From positions 8,324,170 to 8,388,169 of the forward strand of contig OX439136.1 of NCBI GenBank assembly GCA_949318235.1: DNA of 64,000 bases, given 5' to 3'. Position 1 is the first letter of the stretch; the number at the start of each line of letters is the position of its first letter. Under the pieces are notes generated by a model that did no database searches, was not told the DNA's origin, and worked only from the letters and a program-made list of their open reading frames with translations. The position numbers and the translations under genes were made by a program. This document shows, one piece after another, positions 12,461 to 23,538 of this stretch. This stretch comes from Ecdyonurus torrentis (taxonomy: Eukaryota; Arthropoda; Insecta; Ephemeroptera; Heptageniidae).

Positions 12461-13143
12461 AGTTTATGGGCTACTCTTATTTAAATTTACAGTACACTTA
12501 AAAATTGCAGTTTTTGTAGTCAACAAAATGTGGTGGCAGAAAGTAACTGAAAATATAGATATTTAATTTTAATTTGGTTTATGTAATTGAATAATTTAAA
12601 TTACTAAAATGAATATACTTTTTTTGATTAACATTGAAGTTTTATACTGAATTATATTAGCAATATATTTTTATTATTTTGTATCTCTTTCTCTTAATGA
12701 AATAATATTCAATATTATAAGCGATATTACGATTTTTCGATTATGACACTCCAATATGATATAATGTTTTTTTTCAGTGATGTTGCTACGGCTGGTTCCC
12801 ATGTTGTTCCTGATAAAATGGGTAAATTTACAAAGAAAAACGTACGACATGGAGGAGGGTATGGAGGCAAGAGACATCATTATTCCACAGAGGGTGGTCT
12901 GCAACTTGCACCTAAATCTATCAGTGTTGTCTGCTCAGTCAAGGACCCGCTAGAGGTAAAATATCAATGATGATTTTTTTTAACTAGTTTTGGCTTGAAA
13001 CACCGTTAGAGTATGCCTATAGTATACCTTTCATTTAAAATTTTCTGGGATCAGTGCAGAATATATATATATTCTCCCCATAAGTGTGGACGTATTGTTT
13101 TTCTTCAGAATTCAACAGATTCAGAAGAAGAAAAACTCATCGC

Positions 13144-13181
<38 letters not shown>

Positions 13182-15109
13182 TTCTTTCTTTAAATGAAAT
13201 ACTTTTGAGATTTTCCTTTATTTTTTGCGCTACACAAAAGTTATATTATTTTTAAAGGTTAATGTCTTATGATTTTCAAAACTTTATTTTTGCCCGCATG
13301 TTTATTCTCATTTCTTTTTCTCTAATTATTTTTATAAGTGCATTCCAATGTAATTTTAATGGGTTTCTTATCACTCGTAAAAACAGTTCTACATATATCA
13401 TAGAGAGTATCCGTTACATGTATAAAAAAGTTTTTAGTCAAAGTATTTTCATTGTTGAAAAATATAGATTACTGCATTATAATTTAAGTGGTTTTATAGT
13501 TTTAATGCATTATTATATGTATTATGTCAAATTAAAAATGTCCACCGAAAATGTGTTTTATTGGTAAATTGTTTCACGTGTTTATAATTCTAATCTGTAA
13601 TGACAATCGTTATATTGCACTCAAAATAATAATAATAATAATTATAGCGAACGAGTAAATAAATAAAAAAAAGTTTAATTAAAAAAAAAATGAAAAGGCA
13701 ATAGTTAAGAGTTGGAAAATGTAGCGTAATAAGTACACACATATACATACACTCACATATACATATATCATCATTATAATATAAAATTATTTTTACCTTG
13801 ATTGCAGCACATCATCTGGCTGCGCACGCCTTGCCCTGAAGAATACGAACGTGGTGAAGTGATCGCAAGAGGCTCCGTATCTCTCGTCCCTGACGTATTC
13901 GCAGTCTCTGTATCCGGAGAAGATGGTGGATTCACCTCAACCCTGACCATTCTTAAACCGCGAGACATTATTGGAAGTGGAGTATTCCGTTGTGAAGCAT
14001 GGCCACATTTCTCCGAGCATCGTAGACATCGATCTCTAGGAAATGATACTGATATCGAGTCCGAGCTCGAAGAAGAACCAGTTATCGGCAATCATACTCG
14101 TACTCGCCGACATATCCGTGTTAAACGTTCTCCACATGATCCATGGAATGCAATTATATTAGGAGGTTCTGAAATGATTGAAGAATGTTTTTATGGTTCG
14201 TATGGTGATAAGTGGAGAAAATATAGGGCATTAAATACAGGTAGAACTTCAGATGGAAATGAAAATAATATCAATATTCAAGAAAAATTAAATCCAGATG
14301 CATCAAATCAAAAAGCTTACCAAAATTACCAATATGAAACTCAAGCTTCAGCACAAAATTACCCTCAATATGAAAAAATACACGTAGTTCCTGTAAATTA
14401 TCAACAGTCACCAAAACCAGAATCAACTTCTCAATCTACTTACCAACCTCATCCAACACAAGCTACTTATCCATCTACAGCTTACCAATCTGAATTTGGT
14501 AAATTTGTTCAGGAACCTAGTTCTTACCAAATTCAAGCTCCACAACCATCAAGTCAATCTTATTATCAATCTCAATCATCTCAAACTCAACAAAATTACC
14601 AATCTCAACCTTCTAGTTACCATTCTGATCCTTCACAATTTTACCATCAATCACCATCCTCACCAACAACTACTGAACAATCAGCACAGACTTATCAAAC
14701 TTCCAGTAAACCTACTTTAACACTTTCACAATTAAATCAATTATATAGTTTTTATTCTGAAGTACAAAAAGTAAAGAAACTTCAAGCTATGCAAAACGCA
14801 GAAGAACGACATGATCAACCAGATCAATCTTATTATAATAGAGGGGGATTAGATATCCACACTAATATGAGGCAAAAGTTTGAAGATGCTGACAATGGTC
14901 AACAGGATTCACGTGTAAATTCTGGATTGAATAACTTTCGTGGTAATTTAAGAAGAGGGGCAGAGGATTCACATACTGGCAATGAAGAGTACGATTCCTC
15001 ATCAAATTCAGGACTTCATCTTCGAACTAACATGAGACGAGGGTCTGAAGTTAATAGACAAGCGGAAAGTAGGGTTATTAATGTAATTTTCCCTCACACA
15101 CAAGAATAA
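10220..15109 (+). CDS. Secreted Ig-like-domain protein with acidic and Q/S/Y-rich regions (four exons)
   Basis: Exons 10220-10352, 11261-11522, 12778-12955 and 13808-15109 join with consistent phases (1, 2, 0) and GT/AG borders into 624 residues ending in TAA. Residues 1-26 look like a signal peptide (MMRGLTCALFATFVGGLLSC). Residues 45-135 are charged, with an EEEDEEEEE run near 123-131. Residues about 170-258 look like one Ig-like domain: LAPKSISVVCSV (C184), IIWLR (W195), STLTILKPRDIIGSGVFRC (C253). HIRVKRSP at 293-300 fits a furin-type cleavage site. About 345-510 is low-complexity Q/S/Y/P. The C-terminus has repeated NMR(Q/R)-type segments. The second ATG at 10223 has the better -3 base. 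I do not recognise a named orthologue; an extracellular matrix or cuticle-associated role is only a guess. Confidence 0.82.
10880..11190. mobile_element. TTAA-ended foldback MITE, family B copy 1
   Basis: In intron 1 of the secreted-protein gene. Starts TTAAAGGCGTAGAACACC and ends GGTGTTCTACGCCTTA. The two halves (about 150 bases each) are near-perfect reverse complements sharing TTGATTTG(T/G)CCGGAGTC, CTAATTTATTTTCCATTC and GAGCTGTGACGTCA. The short centre is the GC-rich ACGCGCGCGT. Nearly identical copies lie at 49.9 and 57.9 kb. Confidence 0.85.
11261..11522 (+). CDS. Secreted-protein exon 2 (charged region)
   Basis: Acceptor gtatag, donor gtgagt. Encodes VRWPQQAYGSVSAPQRAWRR and then an Asp/Glu-rich stretch ending in Glu repeats. 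The open frame runs into a stop two bases past the donor, so splicing is needed. Confidence 0.82.
11938..12007. repeat. Compound (TA)n(GA)n microsatellite, intron 2
   Basis: About 36 bases of TA pass directly into about 33 bases of GA. The same TA-to-GA junction occurs at 49.4 kb. Intron 2 (11523-12777) otherwise holds a poly-T run at 12424-12458 and no coding signal. Confidence 0.95.
12778..12955 (+). CDS. Secreted-protein exon 3 (start of Ig-like domain)
   Basis: Acceptor ttttttttcag, donor gtaaaa. Encodes a basic, Gly/His-rich segment (GGGYGGKRHHYS) and then LAPKSISVVCSVKDPLE, the first half of the Ig-like fold with its first cysteine. Confidence 0.82.
13147..13178. repeat. (CT)n microsatellite, intron 3
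   Basis: Pure CT run inside the third intron of the secreted-protein gene. The rest of that intron (12956-13807) is AT-rich without a recognisable element. Confidence 0.9.
13808..15109 (+). CDS. Secreted-protein exon 4 (Ig-like end, furin site, Q/S/Y-rich tail)
   Basis: Acceptor gattgcag, 433 codons to TAA. Encodes the Ig core Trp, the GSGVFRC cysteine, the dibasic segment TRRHIRVKRSP and a long Tyr-Gln-Ser-rich tail (YQSQSSQTQQNYQSQ). CAA/TCA codons dominate the tail. The end carries spaced Arg-rich blocks (LRTNMRRGSE). Confidence 0.9.
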   Translation, partial: HIIWLRTPCPEEYERGEVIARGSVSLVPDVFAVSVSGEDGGFTSTLTILKPRDIIGSGVFRCEAWPHFSEHRRHRSLGNDTDIESELEEEPVIGNHTRTRRHIRVKRSPHDPWNAIILGGSEMIEECFYGSYGDKWRKYRALNTGRTSDGNENNINIQEKLNPDASNQKAYQNYQYETQASAQNYPQYEKIHVVPVNYQQSPKPESTSQSTYQPHPTQATYPSTAYQSEFGKFVQEPSSYQIQAPQPSSQSYYQSQSSQTQQNYQSQPSSYHSDPSQFYHQSPSSPTTTEQSAQTYQTSSKPTLTLSQLNQLYSFYSEVQKVKKLQAMQNAEERHDQPDQSYYNRGGLDIHTNMRQKFEDADNGQQDSRVNSGLNNFRGNLRRGAEDSHTGNEEYDSSSNSGLHLRTNMRRGSEVNRQAESRVINVIFPHTQE

Positions 15110-16018
15110 TTTATTATATAAAACACAGACTTGCAACTCAACCATGTTTTAGAGATATATGTGTATAAATTAACACCAATTTCATAATTAGTGTTGTTAA
15201 AACATTCAATTGTTACAAACTTAGTGACCATAATGTTTTTATAAAGGCGTTCTTTTAAAAATATTCTAATTTTTTAACTTTTTTTTTTTTTTGAACAATT
15301 TACATAAAAATTCTCTTAATGTACTTTATTTGACTTTAATTTGTTATGAAAAAAATTAGAATATTCGAAAGATACTTTTAAAAATTATTACGATAACTGA
15401 ACTTTAAACATAAAATTATTACCCTGAAAGTTGTTTACTAGAATTTTAATTATAATGACATAATTAAGGCTATTTGATTAACTATACACGTAGTAACTTA
15501 TATTTAGTTTTAAAAGCAAAGTTAATGTAAAAGCTAAAATTTAATTGTCATTAAATATTATAAAAAAAAGACATTAAAAAATATAAACATATTTCAAATA
15601 TATACTATCTTATATAAAAACACTTCTCACATTAATACTCTACATTAACGTTACTTATACTTATTTAGTTTTCTGCACACAATTTAATTATACCTTTTAA
15701 TTTGCTTTTGCTACAATTTCACGCTTATACCAGCTTTATTTGCTTTAAAATAAAATATCAATTGTTTTATTTATGTATCTTGCAATTTAAATTAGCTATT
15801 CCATGGTATAGCAACCAAAATCATGCCCAACTTACGCAAGCTATCGCATTTTAGTTTTTTTTTTCTTCTTCTTCTAATTTGCCACTTTTTATTACACGTA
15901 CGCAGTATTGATAATCCGGAAGCGGATATTAGAATACGTGTATAGTCGGAAGCTTATAACTTGACTCTCTTTACTCTTTATTATAGAATAACATATACCC
16001 TGCCCATAAAAAGATCAG

Positions 16019-16057
<39 letters not shown>

Positions 16058-16743
16058 CTGTATGCACTTACCTTTTCTCAAACAATTTTCGCCATGAGAT
16101 AAAAACACCAAAATTTTATAGGTGATCAATGTAGTTGATAAGTGGTAAACTTTACAGTTGAAATAACCTTCTATTATGCTTGGCAATGGTTTAATTTTAA
16201 TTTGTTGACTTTTTTTTTAAAACCGCCTACTATGTATGCAACTTGTTGAGCACATATACACTGCAAATTGCATAGCTTCTAGGATACATTTAAATCGCAC
16301 AATTCACCGCACATTTAATAAAAATTACCTTTAATCCACAATCATTTAGTAAAGCCAATGTTTTTCAATTATTTTCATGAAATAATAAAATTAATAATTA
16401 TGAAACAATAAGTTATTAAAAAAATTAATATACTATAATTAAATTTCTATTACACAAATTTCTTCTCCATACCACAGTACTCGATAAAATAATAATATTT
16501 AATAATAATGAAATACGTATATTTTACAAAATCTGTGTTTTAATGACATGTGCTAAAATTATATTAATTATAAATGTATTTATTTATTACTTTATTTATT
16601 TGTATATTATAAACGAGAAATAATAAAACTATTATTGATTATTCTGTGCTTTAATTTTATTATTTTTACTAAAAACAAATTATTTTATATGAAATTATGG
16701 TGCGTTGTTTTTAAATTTATTTTAATTTTTAACAATCGGAAAT

Positions 16744-16785
<42 letters not shown>

Positions 16786-16929
16786 AATATTAACATTGCT
16801 ATACATACAACATAAAAATCTATAGTTATTTCGCATTTCAGTCTTATTTTTCAGTGAAATTTAGCAATAGCTATATAATATATTCTAGTAACACCAAGTA
16901 TAAAACAAAAATTTGCAGTGGATTGCAAC
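15110..16929. other. 3' UTR and intergenic DNA
   Basis: Follows the stop codon of the secreted-protein gene. AATAAA occurs at 15749, with ATTAAA variants near 15550-15575; I cannot say which is used. Poly-T runs lie at 16022-16053 and 16745-16784. No coding exon is seen. Confidence 0.4.
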
Positions 16930-16937
16930 ATTATATG

Positions 16938-18744
16938 CAGTGGTAAAAGTGGAATGAAAAGTGAGAGTACACGCCAGGTAGAGAGCAACCATGATGCTGA
17001 GGGGGGGTGCAGGGGGGACTCCCCCTGCTGGGGGGTGCGGGGGGCTGCGCCCCCCGCAAATTTTTGTGAAAATTTGATGGAAAAAACACATTTTTGTGCA
17101 TTTTCTAAAGCAAAATATTTATATTTTTAATTGATTCTTACTCATTTAAATAAATATTTATGAGAGTAACCATCATAGTTTTTGCAATGACAATATTCAA
17201 ACCAATTGGAAATAATATGCAGATAATTATAATGAATTAAATTCAAAAAGCAAGCCAATCGTTAAACCTAATTTATTTCAGTTTTTTTATTATAATGGTA
17301 TTAATTTGATTATTTATTACCAATAATAAAGTTACAAAATTACTAGAAATTGGTATGCTTTTCTTTTACAATTTTTTTATTATTTTATTCAATATCGATA
17401 GATAGCATGGAGATATAATATAGCCGTGTCTAAATTTACAAATTTATAGGATAAAATTTGACGAAACGCCAGGGGGTTTTCGGTTTTGACTGGCGGTTTT
17501 TCTCTCATCTCAAACAATTCTATTGTAAATGTATGAAATTTTGTACGTAGAACACCATAATGACAACAATTCTAATTATAGGTATTTTAATTTTTTTTTT
17601 AATAGCCGCGACCCTAGAAAATGCAAAAAAAAAAAAAAGCACAGCTTCTTTTCCATTTTTGGTCTGCAACGTTATATTTTGATTTCAAACTATTTAGAAA
17701 AGAAAATATTTCCAAATTAATTTTAATAAATTAATTCATTAATCTACTAATTTTTGAAAATTCACGCATTAAATAGCACTTTTGCTGTAAAATATTTTTT
17801 TGGAAATCTTTTATAAACTCTTTATTTATACTTACACTTTTTTTTTTTACTTTGAATAATATGCCACAATTGGAAACATTTAAATCACCTAGATGAGCTA
17901 TAAAATAGAAATCAATTGGAAGTGACTATAAAATATTGAATTTGTGGAAATTATTTCCACACGTCATAAAATTTTTTTTTTAAAAAAGAATTCAAATAGA
18001 AACCTATGTTTTATGCTAGAATTCAAATGGAAAGGTTTTAATAATGTAGATATTATTTAGAAAAATAGCTTAAAATATTATTTCTTATATATTGCAGTGT
18101 AAATGTTTGGAAGTGTTTTTTATTCCATAGAATTGCAATTGAATTCAAATTTATTTTTTAGATTTGCACTCTACCACTTTTCCAAGTCTTATTTTATTTT
18201 TATGTGGGTACTTGGATCATTTGTTATTGTTGTTGATGTTTTGTTTCTGTGGTATTTGAGTTTTCATCATCATCAAAACTTAATTTTTGTTTTTTACTAT
18301 TAAAAAACAATTCACTTATTTTTAATTGTCTTTTAGCCATAATTACTATTTTAAATTTACTTGCTTCACTTCTTGTTTATAAATTTAAAAAACTTGGCAT
18401 CGCAACCGCAGCTGAGCACTGAACTGAACTTAATTTTAAGCAAATCAATTATTTACAAAAGCAAAAGGAAACCAAACATGCGAATTGCAAAACTTATACG
18501 CTGAAAGTGCCTCAGTGCGCGTAAAATAGAAGGAAAAACAGTATTTTTGAAAAAGCAATAAAAATATAATTTGGTACGAGTATTATTTGAAAAAATATTT
18601 ATATTTCTTTATTTATTTTATAGTTTTTCTCCGAAAACGTTGATTTTTTAATAATAATTTTATAGTTTTTTAATTTATCGAGAGTACACGACGTTCTCGA
18701 GGCCAAACAGCGTGTCCACATGTGTACCCTCACTTTTACCACTG
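16938..18744. mobile_element. Non-autonomous hAT-like element, 1.8 kb
   Basis: Ends are CAGTGGTAAAAGTG and its reverse complement CACTTTTACCACTG. Both flanks carry the same 8-bp direct repeat ATTATATG (16930-16937 and 18745-18752). CAG-type ends with an 8-bp duplication are the hAT signature. The similarity of the ends runs further with one indel (GAGAGTACACG / GAGGGTACACA). I see no transposase-like reading frame inside, so it is a deletion derivative or MITE. It contains a G-rich hairpin island near the left end. Confidence 0.88.
16999..17060. other. G-rich island: paired hairpins and possible G-quadruplex
   Basis: Within the hAT-like element. Runs of seven, six, six and six G (17001-17007, 17012-17017, 17030-17035, 17039-17044) are interleaved with C runs, giving stems such as CAGGGGG/CCCCCTG and GCGGGGGG/CCCCCCGC. 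The composition is strikingly different from the surrounding AT-rich DNA. Confidence 0.7.
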
Positions 18745-18991
18745 ATTATATGCATAGGGAGTTTCGCACAAAATTATAATAATTTTTAAAAAAATGATAC
18801 CTACATTTATGCTTTATGCATGCAACTATGCAACTTTTTAACAAATAAGAACTGAAAATTGCCAAACAATTCTATAGTATGCTTATAATAATAATGTTGG
18901 GGGTTGAGATGGTCGATATGGTTTAATTCCTTGTATCTAACCCAGCTATAAAATGTAAGATCTAAAAAATTAAAAAAAGAAAAAAAAAAAA

Positions 18992-19065
18992 AAATGAAAT
19001 GAAATGAAATGAAATGAAATGAAATGAAATGAAATGAAATGAAATGAAATGAAATGAAATGAAAT
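18992..19065. repeat. (GAAAT)n pentanucleotide repeat
   Basis: About 14 perfect tandem GAAAT units following an A run. Confidence 0.95.
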
Positions 19066-20153
19066 TGAAAAAAATTGTAGCTGAAAAATCAATTAATAAT
19101 TTAGTAGTGCACACTTACACAATATATCCAATGCAAAAAGTGAAGGTGGTTATCCTACACCACAACTACCAATTCGTTTGTAAGGGTCTACTCACTATAT
19201 ACCGGTCAATGATTTAAACTATATTCTTATAAGATTATGAAGGAAATACCATTTAGCCGAAGCGGGTACCTAAAAAAAAAAATAAAAAAAAAGGAATATC
19301 TTGGGCCTATTGTATACGAATACAATCTGAATGCATGAGTTGTTAGTAGGGAAATGCAGTACAAACGCAGGAGGAAAACATGTCACCCCTGAAACCAATT
19401 ACTTTCTTTCCGTCATAAGAACAACTATAGCGAATTATAGATTGAGGTTTGTGAAAACTAAAATTTCGAAAGATTTCGGTACTTCGAGTCGACCGGAGGA
19501 ATGATATAAGTACAGCGAAATGCACGCGGACCTGGGGAGCCGTAATAATAATTACGAATAATCACGAATAATTGGTCGTAATTACGCTCCGCATTAGAAT
19601 TGGTGACGTGGTATTAAAGCTAAACGGTGATTTAATTGACATTATCGCGCTTAGTAGACGTCTTTAAAAGTTCCCTGGAGCACTAAACTAATTTTTAAGT
19701 ACAAAATATGAATGAAATTCTAATTTTTATTTAAAATAACATTTAAACTTAAAAAAAAATTATAATAATAAATATACTTTAAATTATTAATATAATTTTA
19801 CAGTAAAAAAAACATTAATTTTTCAACACATAATAAAAATCGTAACATTTTTTTTTTAAATATTTAAATTAAAACACATGTTCTCGATATCTTATTCATA
19901 TTCTACTAATCATTAGTCATTACTTAATAATGGCAACATCGCTAGATGTTTTTTGACCCTTCAACTCATCTTAACATGAAATGCCTATTATGAAAGAGAT
20001 AAGTTACTGTTATCAAAATATAGTTTTCACATAAAAAAAGTATATTTTGGCTTTCGATAAGAAATATGTTTAGCAGAGTTTAGTATAGCTGCAACATTAA
20101 AACTTTATCATTTTATAACACTTTTACTTAAACCTATAAGTGTAAAATTTTGA

Positions 20154-20156
<3 letters not shown>
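19066..20156. other. Unassigned intergenic DNA with a GC-richer patch
   Basis: The stretch 19310-19680 is less AT-rich than its surroundings (for example GGACCTGGGGAGCCG near 19530) and unlike the repeat families found elsewhere. No convincing open frame or splice pair was found. The rest is AT-rich. Confidence 0.35.

Positions 20157-20249
<93 letters not shown>
20157..20249. repeat. (TA)n microsatellite, interrupted by a long-ITR element
   Basis: About 92 bases of TA directly abut the left end of the 1.36-kb element; a shorter TA tract (21608-21627) follows its right end. Confidence 0.95.
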
Positions 20250-20252
<3 letters not shown>

Positions 20253-21290
20253 AGCATCAAAACCCGAAATTGACCCAAACTAGGTACTTTTGCTCATTTC
20301 GGCTTTTGGTTCGTCGCTTTTTGCCAAAACCCGGAATGCCAGTTTATTTCGGCTTTTGGTCATGAAATTTTGATCCATACTAGTTTTGAGCATTTTGCAA
20401 AAAGCAAAACCCGGTGTAAACATTTATATCTAGTTTTGGTCTTTGAATTTTGACCAGAACTAGTTGTGGTTAAAATAGAAAAATCAAAAGCCGAAAAATG
20501 AACATTTCTCAACTCAGAATTTTATGAAATGATAAAAGACTATAATTATATTATAAATGCATGATGTTTTGGTATTATAATTTAGACGTTAAAACAATAT
20601 TATATTATTATTTTACTTGAAATGCAAAATATATGGTCTGAAAGATTAATTTGATTAGAATGCGCTGATCAAACTAAATCTTATGGCTATAGATACGGAA
20701 TATAAATTGAGGCAATACGAAAAATAAACTTACTGTTTGACCTAGCAATGGACCACTTGCAATGAGCGAACTTTTTAAAATAATTTGAAATTTTCTTATT
20801 ACATTTCTTACAAAAAATCAAAAATAATTTTCCCTTGTTGCAACAATTACAAACATTTTATTGCAAGTGGTTCATTCAGTAATAGTAGTAATAGAGTATA
20901 TTATTATTATAATTTTAAGGGGCGCTACTTACGATTAAATGTCAATTAAGAGCTATATATAAAACCACTAACCATGATCACTTATAATTTGCGCACCAAC
21001 AATATATACGTGTGTTGTGAACTTTTTAAATTCTAACACTTTCTTATCCTGTTTCTAACGAATATTATGAAACTATAAACCATGTTTTCAGCACAGAGAC
21101 AAACAGTCAACTGAATACACGCACAAGAAATATTTTAAAATAAATTGTTATCACTGGATAAAGTACGGTGGAAGGTGGACTTGAACTTTGAACCAATATA
21201 AGGGAAATTAGTCATAAGTCATATCATATCATAATGTATCACTCTTATTGTAAATTAAAAATTTTTACTTTTTTATTTAACGTGTCGTGT

Positions 21291-21326
<36 letters not shown>

Positions 21327-21607
21327 TTTTCTTATATCAAATAATTGAGTTGAGTTCATTTTTCGGGTTTTGATTTTTCTATTTTGACCACAACTAGTTC
21401 TGGTCAAAATTCAAAGACCAAAACTAGATATAAATGTTTACACCGGGTTTTGCTTTTTGCGAAATGCTCAAAACTAGTATGGATCAAAATTTCGTGACCA
21501 AAAGCCGAAATAAACTGGCATTCCGGGTGTTGGCAAAAAGCGACGAACCAAAAGCCGAAATGAGCAAAAATACCTAGTTTGGGTCAATTTCGGGTTTTGA
21601 TGCTAAC
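20250..21607. mobile_element. DNA element with about 265-bp terminal inverted repeats, 1.36 kb
   Basis: Left end GTTAGCATCAAAACCCGAAA; the right end is its reverse complement. Arms 20250-20517 and 21346-21607 match with few differences. Inside each arm short motifs recur: GGCTTTTGGT (twice), CCCGG and ACTAG/ACTAGTT (four times), like subterminal transposase-binding repeats. The 830-bp centre holds a (CT)n(CA)n tract (21292-21326) and no coding frame. It is inserted in TA-repeat DNA, so the target duplication cannot be defined. Confidence 0.82.
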
Positions 21608-21664
21608 ATATATGTATATATATATATGATTTAAGCCACAATCAATATGAGCACAGAATTTTTT

Positions 21665-21745
21665 TTATAAACGCAGTTAGCACCGGGGATCGCGAACCCA
21701 AAACCTCTGTTTGCTCCCAATATTCTACAATTGAGTTATGCGAGC
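21665..21745 (-). other. tRNA-like sequence (SINE head or tRNA pseudogene)
   Basis: On the minus strand an A-box-like TAACTCAATTGTAGAATATTGG is followed at normal spacing by a B-box-like GGTTTTGGGTTCGCGATCC and then GTGCTAACTGCG, with an A-rich stretch just after. The D-arm GG pair and the acceptor pairing are poor, so it is not a functional tRNA. A SINE of a family other than the 42-kb one is the likeliest reading. Confidence 0.45.
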
Positions 21746-21749
21746 TGCA

Positions 21750-22573
21750 GACGTCAATGTGTTTTCTTGCACTCATAGTTACATATTTGCTGATGCACCA
21801 CAGTCACCTGCACTGACTGAGGTGATTACGATTTGAGTTTTTGAAGCCTGCGCGAGGGCCACAATCTTTGCAATTGATGAGCTTTTCAGTTCAAATAATA
21901 TTCTTCTACTCCCAGTTACGTACCCAATATATACACATAAGTAATTTTAGTAATAGTTTTAATTTTGAAATGAACAAATTGCATGTATTTGTTATGTTAG
22001 TAATCCCAATATTAAAATATTTCTATTACTAGAAAAAAAAAGGTGTTAATAATGTTATATAAAGAAAACCATAAAGAAAAATTAACCGAGAAATAATATT
22101 TTATTTACACCTATAAATAGACATCATCACATTATCTTTCTTTAACATAAAAATCGCATTTTATACAAAGGAAAAAAAAAATTGCATACATATTGTTAAC
22201 ATTAATTTGCAAATTTTTAATCACTTTGTAATTTTCAATAACTTTGAGCTAAATATTTTTTTAATGTAACATAATATACCTAATTTTTAACAAATCTACA
22301 ATCATATCACCATCTAACTACAACATTTTCTATATTTGTATACAGTATACAAGCACCTTATATCATACTAAATGTAAACAATCACTTATGGTATTTATTT
22401 ATCTTGCAAGCGTAATAATAAAATTATATGGAATTTTATTTCACTTGTTATAATATAATTATATTATTAAGGTGCTTTGAAGATATTATAAGTAAATTAA
22501 TTAATGGTAAAGTATATTATGATAAATTTAAAAGAAACTGTATATAATTATTTAGAAATCGGTTTGAATAATA
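21750..22573. other. AT-rich intergenic DNA
   Basis: No gene, element end or tandem repeat recognised. Confidence 0.3.
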
Positions 22574-22736
22574 TGTAATCAAAGAAAGGATAGGAGAAAC
22601 CAACAAGCACCTTACCACGATGAGGTACACTTTACATGATATTTGTGTAACCTGTACCATCAAGTCTTTCACCAAGCTACGGACCTCATCGTGGTAAGGT
22701 ACTTGATGGTTTTTTCCTACCATTTCTTTGATTACA
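22574..22736. mobile_element. Foldback MITE, about 163 bp
   Basis: Ends TGTAATCAAAGAAAGG and its reverse complement TTTCTTTGATTACA. The arms contain a perfect 18-bp inverted pair (22609-22626 and 22683-22700, core CTTACCACGATGAGG). Related wording (TAGGAGAAACCAGTAAGG) restarts at 22757 and can be followed to about 22940. Confidence 0.75.
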
Positions 22737-22756
22737 AATTTAAAAAAATATATATA

Positions 22757-22940
22757 TAGGAGAAACCAGTAAGGTCCTTACCATAGTGAAAAGTTCCATA
22801 ATATATAGATCACTGAAAATCTTGCTTTCTTTAATATGTTTATGTGCTAATGATAAATATATTGGCCAAATGGTGTGACTCTACTTACTATAGTAATGAT
22901 CGTGATATAGTTTCTCCATTCCTTTGGTTTCAAATTTATC
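22757..22940. mobile_element. Diverged relative of the 22.6-kb foldback
   Basis: Begins TAGGAGAAACCAGTAAGGTC and ends near GTTTCTCCATTCCTTTGG, giving weak inverted ends. Only partial similarity, so the borders are approximate. Confidence 0.45.
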
Positions 22941-23372
22941 ATACAATATATTTGAAAAGCGTTAATAACTCATAGCGAATTAAAAACTAAAATAAAACAA
23001 AATATCAAATTATAATATAATACTTGATCAATTTTAATTTATATAAAGCAAATAATTTAAATGAAGCAATAAAAATAAGAAGGCAATATTTTTAGTAACT
23101 ACTACAACATATATGTCTCAAGAAATTACTTTTAAATTTTTGAGTTATTTTTTAATATAACTGCAATAAACAAATATTGCGGCATTAGTTTTATTTTTTA
23201 TTGCTCAGTGTGTAAACATTGATGAGGATTAATACACTGAACTTTTGAATTTATGTCCCATTAGGTCTATAAAGTAGTCATGAGTATAGTATACATACTG
23301 ACATATTGCCCGATTATGCGTACTCATCAATTTTTCAATTTTGATAAATAATTTAATAAAGTTATTTTAATA

Positions 23373-23538
23373 TTGACTGATAAAGGAACAACTGTTTTGA
23401 GGCTGACTTTAAGCGATTTCGGTCACATTCGCTTCTCTTTCGACTTATACTACTTATGCGCAGTACACCAAAATGGAAGCGGATGTAAGAGAAATTGCTT
23501 ATAGTCAGCCTCAAAATAGTTATTCCTTTATCAGTCAA
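23373..23538. mobile_element. TA-flanked foldback MITE, family C copy 1
   Basis: TA on both sides. Ends TTGACTGATAAAGGAACAAC and its reverse complement. Arms share TTTGAGGCTGACT and AAGCGGATGT. TA flanks suit a Tc1/mariner-type origin (inference). Confidence 0.82.

Noticed and set aside
13774..14091. Minus-strand frame over the secreted-protein gene
   Set aside because: It is the antisense shadow of exon 4, whose plus frame joins in phase with three upstream exons.
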